The translations under genes were made by a program, and so were the position numbers. From the NCBI GenBank assembly GCA_025062075.1, contig JANXBA010000034.1, positions 1 through 63,927 of the forward strand: a stretch of 63,927 nucleotides of DNA, read 5' to 3'. The notes beneath the pieces were generated by a model. That model was given only the letters and a program-made list of their open reading frames with translations. It was not told the origin of the DNA and did not search any database. Shown here piece by piece: positions 54,113 through 63,837 of this stretch (positions are counted from its first letter, which is position 1; the number at the start of each line of letters is the position of its first letter). Source of the DNA: Aquificaceae bacterium (GTDB taxonomy: Bacteria > Aquificota > Aquificia > Aquificales > Aquificaceae).

Positions 54113-54338
54113 TCTCCTGGGACCCTTTTTTAAGTTTTACCACGCGCACCTTGGCCTGAGCGATGTCTTCTATGGCCTGGAAGGTCTTCTTTATGAGCTC
54201 GCCCCTGGCCTTGTCTCTTATGAAGATGTCCTCCCCCTGTTCCATGAGCTGTCTTACGCGCTTTGCGCAGGCGTGCACCAGCTCGTATCGGGAAGAGACC
54301 TTCTTCAGGGCTTCTTCCAATCTGGGCCTTCTGTCCAT
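54105..54338 (-). CDS. rpoZ: RNA polymerase omega subunit
   Basis: A 77-residue protein starting MDRRPRLEEALKKVSSRYELVHACAKRVRQL, which aligns with the omega core (SRYxLVxxAAKRARQL), followed by KTFQAIEDIAQAKV. It aids assembly of the RNAP beta' subunit. AGGAGGTAAAAG precedes ATG 54338. Confidence 0.9.
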   Translation of the reverse strand: MDRRPRLEEALKKVSSRYELVHACAKRVRQLMEQGEDIFIRDKARGELIKKTFQAIEDIAQAKVRVVKLKKGSQENG

Positions 54339-54359
54339 CTTTTACCTCCTAAAGATTCT

Positions 54360-54365
54360 ATTATA
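54360..54365 (-). promoter_or_regulatory. -10 box of rpoZ
   Basis: TATAAT on the minus strand, overlapping the end of pncB. A leader of about 15 bases carries SD AGGAGG. Confidence 0.5.
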
Positions 54366-55620
54366 CTAAAAGCACTCTATATTTTAGCTTCCTGTCCAAA
54401 GACTTGAGCTCGGGAGGAAGCCTAGAAAGGTCCTCCATGAAGGTCTCCCTTATGTCCCGAACTTTTGGCAGGGGTTTGACGAGCTCTCCATCTTTGCACA
54501 CGAGCTCCACCATACCACCCTCTCGGTAGGGCAGGACCTCGTCGTAGGTCATGTATCCTCCCTCGTAGTGTCTGAGGACTTGCCTCTTGTAGGGGAAGGT
54601 TTTCTTTCCGGGGCTTTTCTTGACTTTCGGTCTTCCTTCGTACTCTACCAGCTTGTAGGCCATATCCAGATAGGGTGCGTCCGAGGAGGTAAGGACCTTC
54701 GTGCCCACGCCGAAGACGTCTATGGGAGCCCCCCTTGAGAGCCACCTCTGTATGCTTCTCTCTTCTACGCCTCCGCTAACGACTATCTTGATGTGCCCGA
54801 AGTTGCTCTCCTGAAAGATTTTCTTGACTTGCTTGCTCAACTTCTCCACGCCTCCGCTGTCTATGCGAAGGCCTACCACCTTGACGCCCTCTCTCATGAG
54901 TTTGAGAGCTCTCTTGGCACCTTCTACAGCGTCGTAGGTGTCTATGAGAAGCACTGCCCTGTCTGGGAAGCTTTTGGCGAAGGCCCTGAAGGCTTCCTCC
55001 TCCTCTTCAAAGACCATCACAAAAGAGTGAGCCATGGTGCCGAAGACGGGCAAGGCGTACTCTTTACCCGCCAGCAGGTTGGAAGTGCCCGCAAAACCCG
55101 CTATGTAGCAGGCTCTGGCCCCGTGCAGTCCCGCATCCGGTCCGTGGGCTCTTCTCAGACCAAAGTCTATCAGGGTCTTTCCCCCTGAGGCTATGTAGCA
55201 TCTGGCCGCCTTGGAGGCAACCAGCGTGCTGTAGTGGAGAGTGTTTATGACCAGGGTCTCCACTATCTGCACCTCAGGCAAGGGACCCTCCACCTGCAGC
55301 AGAGGCTCTTTCTGAAATACTATCCTGCCCTCCGGGATGGCGTAAAGGTCGCCCTTGAAGCGATACTCCTCAAGGTAGTCCAAAAACCAATCCTTGAAAA
55401 GACCTAAGGATTTGAGGTAGCTGAGCTCTTCCTTGCCAAACTTGAAGTTTTCCAGAGCTCTCACCAAGGGCTCTAAACCGCAGGCCACCAAGAAGTTCCT
55501 GCGGGGCGGGAGCTCTCTCACGAAAAGGCTGAAGACTGCCCTACCCTGCTTGCCTGCCTCCAAGTAGGCCTGAGCCATGGTAAGCTCGTAGAGGTCCGTC
55601 AGGAGGGCGGTAGAAGGCAT
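54361..55620 (-). CDS. pncB: Nicotinate phosphoribosyltransferase
   Basis: A 419-residue type II PRTase-like enzyme. It has TDLYELTMAQAYLEAG, SKAARCYIASGGKTLIDFGLRRAHG, the phosphorylated His in GTMAHSFVM and LRIDSGGVEKLS. It turns nicotinate and PRPP into nicotinate mononucleotide for NAD salvage. ATG 55620 is preceded by TAGAAT at 6 bases and no SD; this box overlaps the GH57 stop. Confidence 0.95.
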   Translation of the reverse strand: MPSTALLTDLYELTMAQAYLEAGKQGRAVFSLFVRELPPRRNFLVACGLEPLVRALENFKFGKEELSYLKSLGLFKDWFLDYLEEYRFKGDLYAIPEGRIVFQKEPLLQVEGPLPEVQIVETLVINTLHYSTLVASKAARCYIASGGKTLIDFGLRRAHGPDAGLHGARACYIAGFAGTSNLLAGKEYALPVFGTMAHSFVMVFEEEEEAFRAFAKSFPDRAVLLIDTYDAVEGAKRALKLMREGVKVVGLRIDSGGVEKLSKQVKKIFQESNFGHIKIVVSGGVEERSIQRWLSRGAPIDVFGVGTKVLTSSDAPYLDMAYKLVEYEGRPKVKKSPGKKTFPYKRQVLRHYEGGYMTYDEVLPYREGGMVELVCKDGELVKPLPKVRDIRETFMEDLSRLPPELKSLDRKLKYRVLLV

Positions 55621-55626
55621 GTTAAA

Positions 55627-55632
55627 ATTCTA
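55627..55632 (-). promoter_or_regulatory. -10 box, leaderless pncB
   Basis: TAGAAT on the minus strand, 6 bases (TTTAAC) before ATG 55620, inside the end of the GH57 gene. Confidence 0.45.
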
Positions 55633-57651
55633 CGCAAAACCCAGGAGCTCTAGGGTTTCCCTGCTCAGGCTTTCCCTGTGCTCCCAGGCCCAGCTTTGGA
55701 GCTCCCACAGGTCCACCATCCTACCCATGTCCGTCAGTCTGCGGTTGTAGTCTTTCACGAGCAGAGCCAACTGCCGCACTTCCTCCTGCGACAGACTGGT
55801 GCGCACCTTTTGGGCTATGTACCTCTCCAGCCAAAACTTGAGCTTTTCGTCCTGCAGGTGTAGCTCGAGTCTTTCCGCCCTCTGAAGCACTTCTCTAATT
55901 TCCCCTGCGGGTGCTCCATCTCGCAGCAGTAGGTAGAGCTGCAACTTAAAGTAGGCCTCGACGCGCGACAGCACGAGCTCTCCCGCCTCGAAGGTCCTAC
56001 CGCGGGCGTAAGAGAGCAGGTTCTCTAAAAGGAACTCACACTTTCGGGCGGAGTCCAGCTCCTCCTTAAGGTAGTCCAGCGACCAGCTGTTGAGAAGCCA
56101 ACTGAGCAGAGGCTGAGGCAGGCCCTCGGTGGTGAAGGTTTTGAGCTCTTCTACTTGCTCCGTCTCCTCCTGCGTCTCCGCATCCTTTAGGTAGACTTTC
56201 CAGGGTCCTGTGCCTTCCACCCGGTAGCGGTGCTTGCCCAGCCTCCCCTCCTGAGGCACAACTTCCGACAGGTGTAGCACCACCAAGGAAGTGGCCAGAC
56301 TCTCCTTGGAGACTACCTGGGGAAGCACCAGCTCTTGCCACACTCCGAGCCCGTCCCGATAGGAGGGCAGGTTGCTGGGTGCCTCTCTCAGGGTCTCTAA
56401 AAATTCCTCTTCCAACCTGCGGTCCTCCAAAAGGTCCAGAGACCTCTTGGCGAAGAGCAGGTTTTTGACCGCCTCTATTCCGGAGATGTCCGCAAAAAAC
56501 CAGCCGTCGGAGGAAAAGGCGTAGCTCACGTACTTGTAGGCGTACAGGTGCTTGAGGAGCTCTCTTTGCTCGCTTTGTGTGAGCTCTCGTTTTGCGTGCC
56601 TTTTTAGGTATTCCTCCGTCGGGCCCCCCATCAGCACCTCCACGAAGTCAAAAAGTGCCTCCCTGGGGTCTTGGAAGGAGTCTTCTGAAAGTTCTTTGAG
56701 CCTTCTTTTGACCTCTGAGCGAAGCCTCTCCAAGGCTTCCCGTAAAGGAGCTCTCCATCTCTGATGCCAGTGGGGCATGCCCCCTGTGGAACAACCGCAG
56801 TCGGACCGCCACCTTTCCACGCCGTGAGCACAGCTCCAAGAGGTGAACTCCACCACTTGCCCCTCCCCCTCTGGCTCTGCACTGTCGTATATCTCCTCCA
56901 AGGTCTTCAGGTTTGGGTGGTGCTCTATAAGGTAGGCAAGGCCCAGCTCGCCGAACTTCTTGTGGTGTCCGAAGGTCTCGCCGTCCACCGCCATGAGAGT
57001 GATTCCTTCTTTGGTTCTCCTTATGACCTCTTCCATGTTGTTTACCAGCTCGCCGAAGGCCATCTGGTGGGAGAGCTCCCCGTCGTAGACAAAGAGGTCT
57101 ATGTGTCCTTCAGGCAGAGCACAGCGCAGGAAAGTGCCCTTGCCCCTGACCTGATGGGGTGCCAGCACCGTGTACTTTATGCCGTGTCTAAACAGGAGCG
57201 ACAGCGTCCTTTTGTCCACCGCCAGCTCGGGAAGCCAGAAGCCCCTCGGCTTTCTCCCGAAGACCCTCTCAAAGGCCCTTATGCCCCAGACTATCTGGAC
57301 CTCCCTGTCCTCTTCCGGGTCCAAGGGCAGGATGGTGTGGTTAAACCCGCTGGCCAAGGCGTTTTTGCCCGCCTTTTTTAGTCTCTCCACGAACCAGGGC
57401 TTTTCCCTCTGTAGCCAAGAAAGGAGGCTGTAGGTGAAGTTAAAGCTTATCCTCTCGTAGTTGTTAACTATCTTGACTATCTTGCCCTCTCTCAGGTAGC
57501 GGGCGTAAAGGTTGGGCAGGTAGGATTCTCTGAAGATTCTCTCGTTCCAGTTTTCAAAAGGTTGGGCGGAGGTCTCGATGGGCAACAGCCCTAAGTAGGG
57601 GTTTTCCCGGGGTGGTTGGTGGAAGTGACAGTGAATGGACAAGACCCTCAT
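55630..57651 (-). CDS. Glycoside hydrolase family 57 with DUF3536
   Basis: A 673-residue protein. The N-terminal GH57 (beta/alpha)7 domain starts SIHCHFHQPPRENPYL and carries RGFWLPELAVDKRTL with the nucleophile Glu and DGETFGHHKKFGE with the acid. The C-terminal half fits DUF3536. GH57 includes alpha-amylases and 4-alpha-glucanotransferases of thermophiles, so a glycogen role is likely. The start overlaps accA by 4 bases, giving accA-GH57 coupling; pncB follows after 9 bases. Confidence 0.88.
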   Translation of the reverse strand: MRVLSIHCHFHQPPRENPYLGLLPIETSAQPFENWNERIFRESYLPNLYARYLREGKIVKIVNNYERISFNFTYSLLSWLQREKPWFVERLKKAGKNALASGFNHTILPLDPEEDREVQIVWGIRAFERVFGRKPRGFWLPELAVDKRTLSLLFRHGIKYTVLAPHQVRGKGTFLRCALPEGHIDLFVYDGELSHQMAFGELVNNMEEVIRRTKEGITLMAVDGETFGHHKKFGELGLAYLIEHHPNLKTLEEIYDSAEPEGEGQVVEFTSWSCAHGVERWRSDCGCSTGGMPHWHQRWRAPLREALERLRSEVKRRLKELSEDSFQDPREALFDFVEVLMGGPTEEYLKRHAKRELTQSEQRELLKHLYAYKYVSYAFSSDGWFFADISGIEAVKNLLFAKRSLDLLEDRRLEEEFLETLREAPSNLPSYRDGLGVWQELVLPQVVSKESLATSLVVLHLSEVVPQEGRLGKHRYRVEGTGPWKVYLKDAETQEETEQVEELKTFTTEGLPQPLLSWLLNSWSLDYLKEELDSARKCEFLLENLLSYARGRTFEAGELVLSRVEAYFKLQLYLLLRDGAPAGEIREVLQRAERLELHLQDEKLKFWLERYIAQKVRTSLSQEEVRQLALLVKDYNRRLTDMGRMVDLWELQSWAWEHRESLSRETLELLGFA

Positions 57652-58598
57652 GTCTCCACGAACACTCCCATCCTTTCAAACTTTCTGAGCCTTTGTTCTA
57701 CAAGCTCCTGGGGGCTCAGCTTGAGGAGCTCTCTCAGATGCCTGCGCAGGGCACGCTTGACAAGTCGTGCACTTCTGCGGTGGTCCCAGTGGGAGGCACC
57801 CAAGGGCTCGGGTACTATAGCGTCAATCACTCCAAGCCTCAGGAGGTCCTCCGCAGTGAGCTTAAGCACTCGGGAGGCCTCTTTTACTTTGCTCTGGTCT
57901 TTCCAGAGAATGGCCGCACAGCCCTCCGGCGATATGACCGAGTAGACCGCGTTCTGTAGCATGAGCACTCTGTTGGCCACGCCCAAGGCCAGAGCTCCTC
58001 CTGAACCTCCTTCGCCTATGACCACTGCCACCGTGGGAACGCTCAGGTAGCTAAAGGTGTACAGGCTCCGGGCTATGGCCTCTGCCTGCCCCCGCTCCTC
58101 CGCACCTATGCCGGGGTAGGCACCGGGCGTGTCCAAGAAGGTAATCACCGGCATGCGGTAGCTCTCCGCCAGCTTGGCTATTCTCACCGCCTTTCTGTAG
58201 CCCTCTGGGTGGGGCATGCCGAAGTTTCTCTCCATCTTCTCCTTGGTGCTTCTGCCCTTCTCTTGACCTATGACCGCCACCGGTAGGTGGTCCAAGTAGG
58301 CAAAGCCTGCCACCACCGCCCTGTCGTCCCCGAAGCGCCTGTCCCCGTGGAGCTCTAAAAAGCCTCTGAACACCAGGTTTATGTAGTCCAAGGCGTGAGG
58401 CCTTTGTGGGTGTCTTGCCACCAGCACCCTCTCCCAAGGGTCAAGCCTGGAGTAGGTTTCCCTGCTCAGCCTTCTGAACTCCCTCTGAAGCCTTCTTAGC
58501 TCTCTTTCCTTTTCCTTGTCCCCGAAGGTGTACAGCCTCTTGAGCTGTTCTATCTTCTGGTAGAGCTCGTAGAGCTCTCTCTCAAAGTCTAAGTACAT
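57648..58598 (-). CDS. accA: Acetyl-CoA carboxylase carboxyltransferase subunit alpha
   Basis: A 316-residue member of the crotonase-like carboxyltransferase family. It has LDFERELYELYQKIEQL at the N-terminus, RHPQRPHALDYI, LHGDRRFGDD, PEGYRKAVRIAKLAE, DTPGAYPGIGAEERGQAEAI and GEGGSGGALALGVANRV. With AccD it transfers carboxyl to acetyl-CoA to make malonyl-CoA. ATG 58598 is chosen because TATAAT lies 8 bases upstream; a TTG six bases earlier would nearly touch that box. The gene lies 20 bases after tRNA-Val. Confidence 0.96.
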   Translation of the reverse strand: MYLDFERELYELYQKIEQLKRLYTFGDKEKERELRRLQREFRRLSRETYSRLDPWERVLVARHPQRPHALDYINLVFRGFLELHGDRRFGDDRAVVAGFAYLDHLPVAVIGQEKGRSTKEKMERNFGMPHPEGYRKAVRIAKLAESYRMPVITFLDTPGAYPGIGAEERGQAEAIARSLYTFSYLSVPTVAVVIGEGGSGGALALGVANRVLMLQNAVYSVISPEGCAAILWKDQSKVKEASRVLKLTAEDLLRLGVIDAIVPEPLGASHWDHRRSARLVKRALRRHLRELLKLSPQELVEQRLRKFERMGVFVET

Positions 58599-58606
58599 TG
58601 GCAAAG

Positions 58607-58612
58607 ATTATA
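58607..58612 (-). promoter_or_regulatory. -10 box, leaderless accA
   Basis: TATAAT on the minus strand, 8 bases (CTTTGCCA) before ATG 58598, 6 bases downstream of the tRNA-Val 3' end. Any -35 would lie inside the tRNA gene. Confidence 0.5.
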
Positions 58613-58618
58613 CAATCC

Positions 58619-58691
58619 TAGGCGCGGGCGGATTCGAACCGCCGACCTCTGGCGTGTCGGGCCAGCGCTCTGCCAGCTGAGCTACGCGCCT
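58619..58691 (-). tRNA. tRNA-Val (GAC)
   Basis: A 73-base cloverleaf with acceptor AGGCGCG/CGCGCCT, D-stem GCTC/GAGC, anticodon stem CTGGC/GCCAG with loop CCGACAC (anticodon GAC), T-arm GGCGGTTCGAATCCGCC and discriminator A. No CCA is encoded. The -10 box ends 6 bases from the mature 5' end. Confidence 0.95.
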
Positions 58692-58697
58692 TGAGAG

Positions 58698-58705
58698 TTT
58701 ATAAT
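58698..58705. promoter_or_regulatory. Overlapping divergent -10 boxes, tRNA-Val and gmk
   Basis: Minus strand TATAAA (58703-58698) with 6 bases (CTCTCA) before the tRNA 5' end. Plus strand TATAAT (58700-58705) with 8 bases (TTTATACC) before gmk ATG 58714. All lie in a 22-base gap. Confidence 0.6.
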
Positions 58706-58713
58706 TTTATACC

Positions 58714-59349
58714 ATGCTGTTTGTCTTGTCTGCCCCCTCAGGGGCGGGAAAGACCACGGTGGCGGAACGTCTTTTAAAGACCTGCCCTGGCCTGAGGAAG
58801 ATAGTCACAGTCACCACAAGACCCAAAAGGGAAGGTGAGAAGGAAGGTGTGGACTACCTGTTTGTAGAAAAGGGGGATTTTGAAAAAAAGGTGCGGGAAG
58901 GCTACTTTTTGGAGTACGCCTTGGTTTACGGCAACTACTACGGCACGCCCAAGGAGCAAGTTCTAAGAAACGAAGAGGAAGGTCAAGACTCCCTTCTGGT
59001 CATAGATGTGCAAGGAGCAAAGAAGGTCAAGGAAAACTACCCAGAGGCGGTCCTGCTCTTTCTCATGCCGCCCAGTTTAGAGGAGCTCAGGAGAAGGCTT
59101 CTTAGCAGGGGCTACGGCAGGGAAAACCTGCAGGAGAGGCTCCAAAAGGCGGAGGAGGAGATATCCTGCGCCCGCCACTTTGACTACGTGGTGGTCAACG
59201 ACTTCATAGACAAGACGGTGGAGGCCCTACGCACCGTAGTGCTCGCCCAAAGACATCGCAGGGAGAACTTCTTCAGAGAGCTCCCCCTAAAAGACCAAGC
59301 GGTCCTGCAGGCCCTTAGGGAGGGCAAGTGCCCTACCTTTGAGGGCTGA
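58714..59349 (+). CDS. gmk: Guanylate kinase
   Basis: A 211-residue P-loop kinase with SAPSGAGKTTVAERLL (9-16 P-loop), TVTTRPKREGEKEGVDYLFV (GMP-binding), GNYYGTPKEQV and VIDVQGAKKVKE. It phosphorylates GMP. ATG 58714 has no SD and sits 8 bases behind TATAAT. The CoA-binding protein follows. Confidence 0.97.
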   Translation: MLFVLSAPSGAGKTTVAERLLKTCPGLRKIVTVTTRPKREGEKEGVDYLFVEKGDFEKKVREGYFLEYALVYGNYYGTPKEQVLRNEEEGQDSLLVIDVQGAKKVKENYPEAVLLFLMPPSLEELRRRLLSRGYGRENLQERLQKAEEEISCARHFDYVVVNDFIDKTVEALRTVVLAQRHRRENFFRELPLKDQAVLQALREGKCPTFEG

Positions 59350-59353
59350 GCAG

Positions 59354-59359
59354 TATAAT
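59354..59359 (+). promoter_or_regulatory. -10 box, leaderless CoA-binding protein gene
   Basis: TATAAT, 6 bases (GTTTGC) before ATG 59366, five bases after the gmk stop. Confidence 0.55.
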
Positions 59360-59365
59360 GTTTGC

Positions 59366-59785
59366 ATGAAGGAACTGCACCATCCCCACAAGGACGAGGC
59401 TTTGGAGGTCTTGAGGTCCGCAAAGGTCATAGCGGTGGTGGGCATCTCCCCAGACCCAGAAAGACCCTCTTACTACGTGAGCGAGCGGGTGCTCAAAAAG
59501 GGCAAGCACAGGGTTTACTTCGTCAACCCCAAGTACGCAGGTCAGGAGATTTTGGGCATTAAGGTGCTCTCGTCCCTGTCAGAGGTGCCCGAACCCGTGG
59601 ACATAGTTAACGTCTTCCGAAACCCTGCCCACATAGAGCCAATCTTCGAAGAGGCCCTCCAGAAGGGGGCTAGGTGCGTGTGGCTCCAGCCCGGCTGTGA
59701 AAACCCTGAAGTCATCCAAAAGTACGAGGACAAGCTGAAAGTGGTCTGGGACGCCTGCATAGGGGTAGAGGCAGGATACCTCTAA
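59366..59785 (+). CDS. CoA-binding (YccU) domain protein
   Basis: A 139-residue Rossmann-fold protein with IAVVGISPDPERPSYYVSERVLKKG (GxxxDxxxxS-like nucleotide loop), VYFVNPKYAG and a C-terminal CVWLQPGCENPEV that fits the CoA-binding/YccU family. It binds CoA in known members; its function is not established. ATG 59366 is chosen by the -10 spacing. It overlaps proB by 4 bases (CTAA). Confidence 0.85.
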   Translation: MKELHHPHKDEALEVLRSAKVIAVVGISPDPERPSYYVSERVLKKGKHRVYFVNPKYAGQEILGIKVLSSLSEVPEPVDIVNVFRNPAHIEPIFEEALQKGARCVWLQPGCENPEVIQKYEDKLKVVWDACIGVEAGYL

Positions 59786-60843
59786 AAGACCACCAAGCGG
59801 TCTGCGTGAATTACCTCTTCTACTGCGGTCTTGAGAAGCCGTTTGACCTCCTCTCCCTGCCTGCCTATGACCTTTTTGACCTCTTGAATGCCGAAGTTGA
59901 CCCTACCTTTACCCACCAAAAACCCCCTGTGGTCGTAGAGCACCACTGCATCCCCCCTCTGGAACACGCCGTCCACGCCCTTTACGCCTGCTGCCAGCAG
60001 ACTCTTGCCTTGCTTTATGGCTCTGTAGGCCCCCTCGTCGATGTAGAGAGCTCCCCTCGGCTCTTCCAAAAGCGCCAGCACCTTTTTGCCCTCCTTGAGC
60101 GGTTTTTCGGAGGGCCTAAAGTAGGTGCCTCGGGTCTTGCCCCTGAGCACCTCCAAAAGGCTGTCCTCTTTGCCGGTTATGACCACGGGTATGCCAAGCC
60201 TTACCGCCACGCGGGCGGAGTTGACCTTGCTCAGCATGCCCCCAGTGCCGAACTCGGAGTTTACCCCCCTGACCAAGTGTAAGACCATTTCTACCTCCTC
60301 CACCAAGGGCACCACCCTGCCCTCTTCGTCCAGTAGACCCCCTGCGGTGGAGAAGATGACCAAAAGCTTGGCGTTCATCATGTAGGCGGTGTAGAGGGCA
60401 AGAAAGTCGTTGTCACCGAAGAGGAGCTCCGATATGGCCACCGTGTCGTTCTCGTTTATCACGGGCACCACGCCCAAGGAGAGCATGCTCTCTAAGGCGT
60501 TCTTCGCGTTTTGAAACTTTACCCTGTCCCTGAAGAGGTCTGCGGTAAGAAGGGCTTGACCTACCCTAAGCCCGTAGTTGGAAAAGACCATATCGTAAAG
60601 GTGCACAAGGTAAGCCTGACCTACCCCTGCCACCGCCTGCTTGAGGCTGAGCTCTTTGGGCCTCTCTTTTAGGCCCAGCTTTTTCACACCGCAGAGAACC
60701 GCACCGGAGGAGACTACGAGCACCTTCACGCCCTGCGAGCTGAGCTCCTTGACCTCCCACGCAAGCCTTGAGAGAAAAGAGAGGTCTATGTCTCCTCCCC
60801 CCGTCTGTATGAGGTTAGAGCCGATTTTTACCACGATGCGCAT
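59782..60843 (-). CDS. proB: Glutamate 5-kinase
   Basis: A 353-residue amino-acid kinase with KIGSNLIQTGGG at the N-terminus, VSSGAVLCG, NENDTVA and the C-terminal PUA domain from about residue 265 (ARGALYIDEGA...). It starts proline synthesis. The ATG 60843 is 9 bases from TAAAAT on the minus strand and has no SD. The end overlaps the CoA-binding gene by 4 bases. Confidence 0.96.
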   Translation of the reverse strand: MRIVVKIGSNLIQTGGGDIDLSFLSRLAWEVKELSSQGVKVLVVSSGAVLCGVKKLGLKERPKELSLKQAVAGVGQAYLVHLYDMVFSNYGLRVGQALLTADLFRDRVKFQNAKNALESMLSLGVVPVINENDTVAISELLFGDNDFLALYTAYMMNAKLLVIFSTAGGLLDEEGRVVPLVEEVEMVLHLVRGVNSEFGTGGMLSKVNSARVAVRLGIPVVITGKEDSLLEVLRGKTRGTYFRPSEKPLKEGKKVLALLEEPRGALYIDEGAYRAIKQGKSLLAAGVKGVDGVFQRGDAVVLYDHRGFLVGKGRVNFGIQEVKKVIGRQGEEVKRLLKTAVEEVIHADRLVVF

Positions 60844-60849
60844 AGGGCT

Positions 60850-60858
60850 TATATTTTA
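60850..60858. promoter_or_regulatory. Overlapping divergent -10 boxes, proB and kdsA
   Basis: Plus strand TATATT (60850-60855), 7 bases (TTAAGGC) before kdsA ATG 60863. Minus strand TAAAAT (60858-60853), 9 bases before proB ATG 60843. All in a 19-base gap. Confidence 0.55.
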
Positions 60859-60859
60859 A

Positions 60860-62994
<2,135 letters not shown>

Positions 62995-62999
62995 GAGAA

Positions 63000-63006
63000 T
63001 ATAATA
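63000..63006. promoter_or_regulatory. Overlapping divergent -10 boxes, purF and prmA
   Basis: Minus strand TATTAT (63006-63001), 6 bases before purF ATG 62994. Plus strand TATAAT (63000-63005), 13 bases before prmA ATG 63019, giving a leader of about 6 bases. Confidence 0.55.
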
Positions 63007-63018
63007 TGCCCTGCGGTC

Positions 63019-63741
63019 ATGCACTACACTAAGTATGTCTACAAGCTGACGCCTGAAGCCTTCTACAGCTTTCTAGCGGACTACGGGAAGGGAGTGGAGG
63101 TCCTCAGCGAGGGCGAATCTTGGGTGGAGTTTGCCCTCTACGAGCCCCTTGAGGGCCTCACGCCCGTGCAGGTCCTTGAGGTGCAGGTGCTCCCGCCGGA
63201 GAGAGTCTTCAGACCCATAAAGGTCAAGGAGCTCGTAGTTTTACCCCACTGGCTAAAGCCCGTGGTCATCAGACAGGGCGTGGCCTTCGGCACTGGACTG
63301 CACCCAAGCACCCGGCTCTGTCTTGAACTGCTTCAAGAGTTCCTGCAGGAGGGCTGGAGCGTGCTGGACGTGGGGACGGGGACTGGTATACTGGCCATAG
63401 CCTGCAAAAGGCTGGGTGCAGGCAGAGTGGTTGCCATAGACACGGACCCGCAGGCGGTACAAGAGTGCAGGCACAACGCCCAGGAAAACTGCCTGCAGGT
63501 GGAGTGTCTCCTGTCAAGACCCGAGCTCGTGGAGGAGAAGTTTGACCTTTTGGTGGCAAACTTGGAGCTGAACATCTTCAGAGAGGAGCTCCCCTTTTTG
63601 AAAAGACTATTCAGAAAGGTGGGCATTTTCTCAGGTCTTTACGGAGAGGGAGAACTGAAAGAGTTTACAAAGCTCTTGGGTCTAAAGCCTGCTAAAATTA
63701 GAGGGAGTCAAGGTTGGCGCGCTTTGGCAGTTAGCCTATGA
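63019..63741 (+). CDS. prmA: Ribosomal protein L11 methyltransferase
   Basis: A 240-residue SAM methyltransferase. An N-terminal recognition domain is followed by GVAFGTGLHPSTRLCLELL, DVGTGTGILAIA, AIDTDPQAV and VANLELNIF, which match PrmA motifs, though NLELN stands where NIL(A/S) is usual. It trimethylates L11. ATG 63019 gives MHYTKYVYKL. There is no SD and the predicted leader is short. Confidence 0.93.
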   Translation: MHYTKYVYKLTPEAFYSFLADYGKGVEVLSEGESWVEFALYEPLEGLTPVQVLEVQVLPPERVFRPIKVKELVVLPHWLKPVVIRQGVAFGTGLHPSTRLCLELLQEFLQEGWSVLDVGTGTGILAIACKRLGAGRVVAIDTDPQAVQECRHNAQENCLQVECLLSRPELVEEKFDLLVANLELNIFREELPFLKRLFRKVGIFSGLYGEGELKEFTKLLGLKPAKIRGSQGWRALAVSL

Positions 63742-63800
63742 AGTATTACCCCAGACCTAAAAGTGGAAGGCTAAGTCTTGGAAACTAATCATTCAATCTA

Positions 63801-63829
63801 TTGACAATTTTGGGCTTTTCTTGTAATCT
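63801..63829 (+). promoter_or_regulatory. Promoter of the truncated final gene
   Basis: TTGACA (63801-63806) with a 17-base spacer to TAATCT (63824-63829), or 15 bases to TGTAAT (63822-63827). ATG 63838 lies 8-10 bases beyond, so this transcript too may be leaderless. Upstream 63742-63800 holds no recognisable feature. Confidence 0.5.
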
Positions 63830-63837
63830 ATCCCGAG

